Source of the DNA: an uncultured Bacilli bacterium
GTDB taxonomy: Bacteria; Bacillota_I; Bacilli_A; RF39; UBA660
Length of the DNA: 64,000 bases
NCBI GenBank assembly: GCA_910584305.1
Contig: CAJTZW010000007.1
Coordinates: forward strand, 1-64,000
Direction of reading: 5' to 3'
Positions 63,436-64,000 of the stretch are shown in pieces. The position numbers were made by a program, and so were the translations under genes. Each line of letters starts with the position of its first letter. Positions within the stretch are counted from its first letter, which is position 1. Below the pieces are notes generated by a model, which was not told the origin of the DNA, did no database searches, and saw only the letters and a program-made list of their open reading frames with translations.

Positions 63436-64000
63436 TTATTTGACTTTCTTTTGCTTTTTATGCTCAAAAGACAAATACACTCCTGTCAAAATAATTCCAA
63501 TACTACAAACCAAAAGTCCTGTCTTTATTCCTGGTGTTTGATACACAAGTTCTACCTCATGTTCACCTTCTTTTAAAGAAACACCTATAAATGCATCATA
63601 CAAACACTCATAACTAGTTTCAACACCATCTACATATACAGTCCATCCTTTTTCATATGGAATTGTAAACAGAAGAATTGGCTTATCTTTTGTGGATACG
63701 ACCTTACCCTTAATAGAAGTTGCTGTAACACGTTCAACATCAAAAGAATACTGATTCAATTCTTCTAAGGAAGCATAAATCTCATCTATATTTTCTTTAT
63801 AAAAATATACTACACCTAAACGTTTCTCTTCATCTTTCACTTCATCACCATATTTAGCCTCAAGTTTTATAGTAACTTCTTCTCCAGGATATTCGTTATT
63901 AAGGGCAAATATTGAGCTATGATAATATTGGGAACTTTCAACTGGTGAATCATTTACATATATATTCAAAGTATCAGGTGAATCATAATACATAATGGAT
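63436..64000 (-). CDS. YfhO-family membrane protein, C-terminal end (truncated by the window)
   Basis: The frame is open through the right edge. What is visible is the C-terminal outer domain (SIFALNNEYPGEEVTIKLEA, LLFTIPYEKGWTVYVDGV, ETSYECLYDAFIGVSLKEGEHEVELVYQTPG) and a last membrane helix, the pattern of YfhO proteins. YfhO is needed for glycosylation of lipoteichoic acid in Bacilli. The 5' part with many membrane helices lies outside. Confidence 0.8.
   Translation of the reverse strand, partial: SIMYYDSPDTLNIYVNDSPVESSQYYHSSIFALNNEYPGEEVTIKLEAKYGDEVKDEEKRLGVVYFYKENIDEIYASLEELNQYSFDVERVTATSIKGKVVSTKDKPILLFTIPYEKGWTVYVDGVETSYECLYDAFIGVSLKEGEHEVELVYQTPGIKTGLLVCSIGIILTGVYLSFEHKKQKKVK

Overview
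The window reads as a chromosomal segment of a low-GC, AT-rich Bacillota (Bacilli-like, probably an uncultured gut lineage). This placement is inference from gene content. There is an endospore programme (spoIIGA-sigE, spoIIID, spoIIP, yqfC/yqfD) and a lipoteichoic-acid synthase-type sulfatase. The recO-yqzL-era-cdd-dgkA-ybeY order is of Bacillus type, and mraZ-rsmH-ftsL-PBP are together. Nearly all genes lie on the minus strand. TGA ends many genes, so the standard bacterial code applies. I saw no rRNA, tRNA or CRISPR array.

Layout. 1-6.3 kb is accessory: two large unfamiliar genes (one an ankyrin/ClpA-like AAA+ fusion), a possible small RNA, a divergent orphan gene and an IS3-type transposase remnant. 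6.3-18.7 kb holds metabolic and envelope genes: a UDG-family protein, a flavoreductase-rubredoxin, an SDR reductase, a Ca2+ P-type ATPase, an LtaS-like sulfatase, two surface-anchored proteins and a stand-alone Smr protein. 18.8-20.1 kb is a small island with a type III toxin-antitoxin locus and a decayed helix-turn-helix gene next to ppdK. 20-41.6 kb is mostly conserved chromosome, with two prepilin-like surface proteins and an ABC-2 exporter inserted. 41.7-47.5 kb is a diversity-generating retroelement (DGR). 47.5-64 kb is conserved again: tcdA, sigE-spoIIGA, a divergent lexA/SOS pair, queH, hemW, spoIIID, lepA, spoIIP, yqeY, rpsU and the start-truncated end of a YfhO-like protein.

The two most interesting systems are these. 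(1) The DGR has an Avd-like protein, a template repeat, a reverse transcriptase and a target gene. The target's variable repeat sits between a C-lectin-like N-terminal part and a MoxR-like AAA+ ATPase, followed by a degenerate AAA partner and a metallopeptidase/vWA protein. All ten template/variable differences fall at template adenines. The template carries two TAA codons in the target's frame, and the present variable repeat carries TGA and TAG there, so the target is split by two stops. (2) The type III toxin-antitoxin locus has a CptN/ToxN-like toxin preceded by two 49-nt RNA repeats. Each repeat can form an H-type pseudoknot, with covarying stem bases between repeats, a terminator before the toxin and a near-consensus promoter.

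Start codons below were chosen from ribosome-binding sites where possible, so several genes are shorter than their longest open frame.
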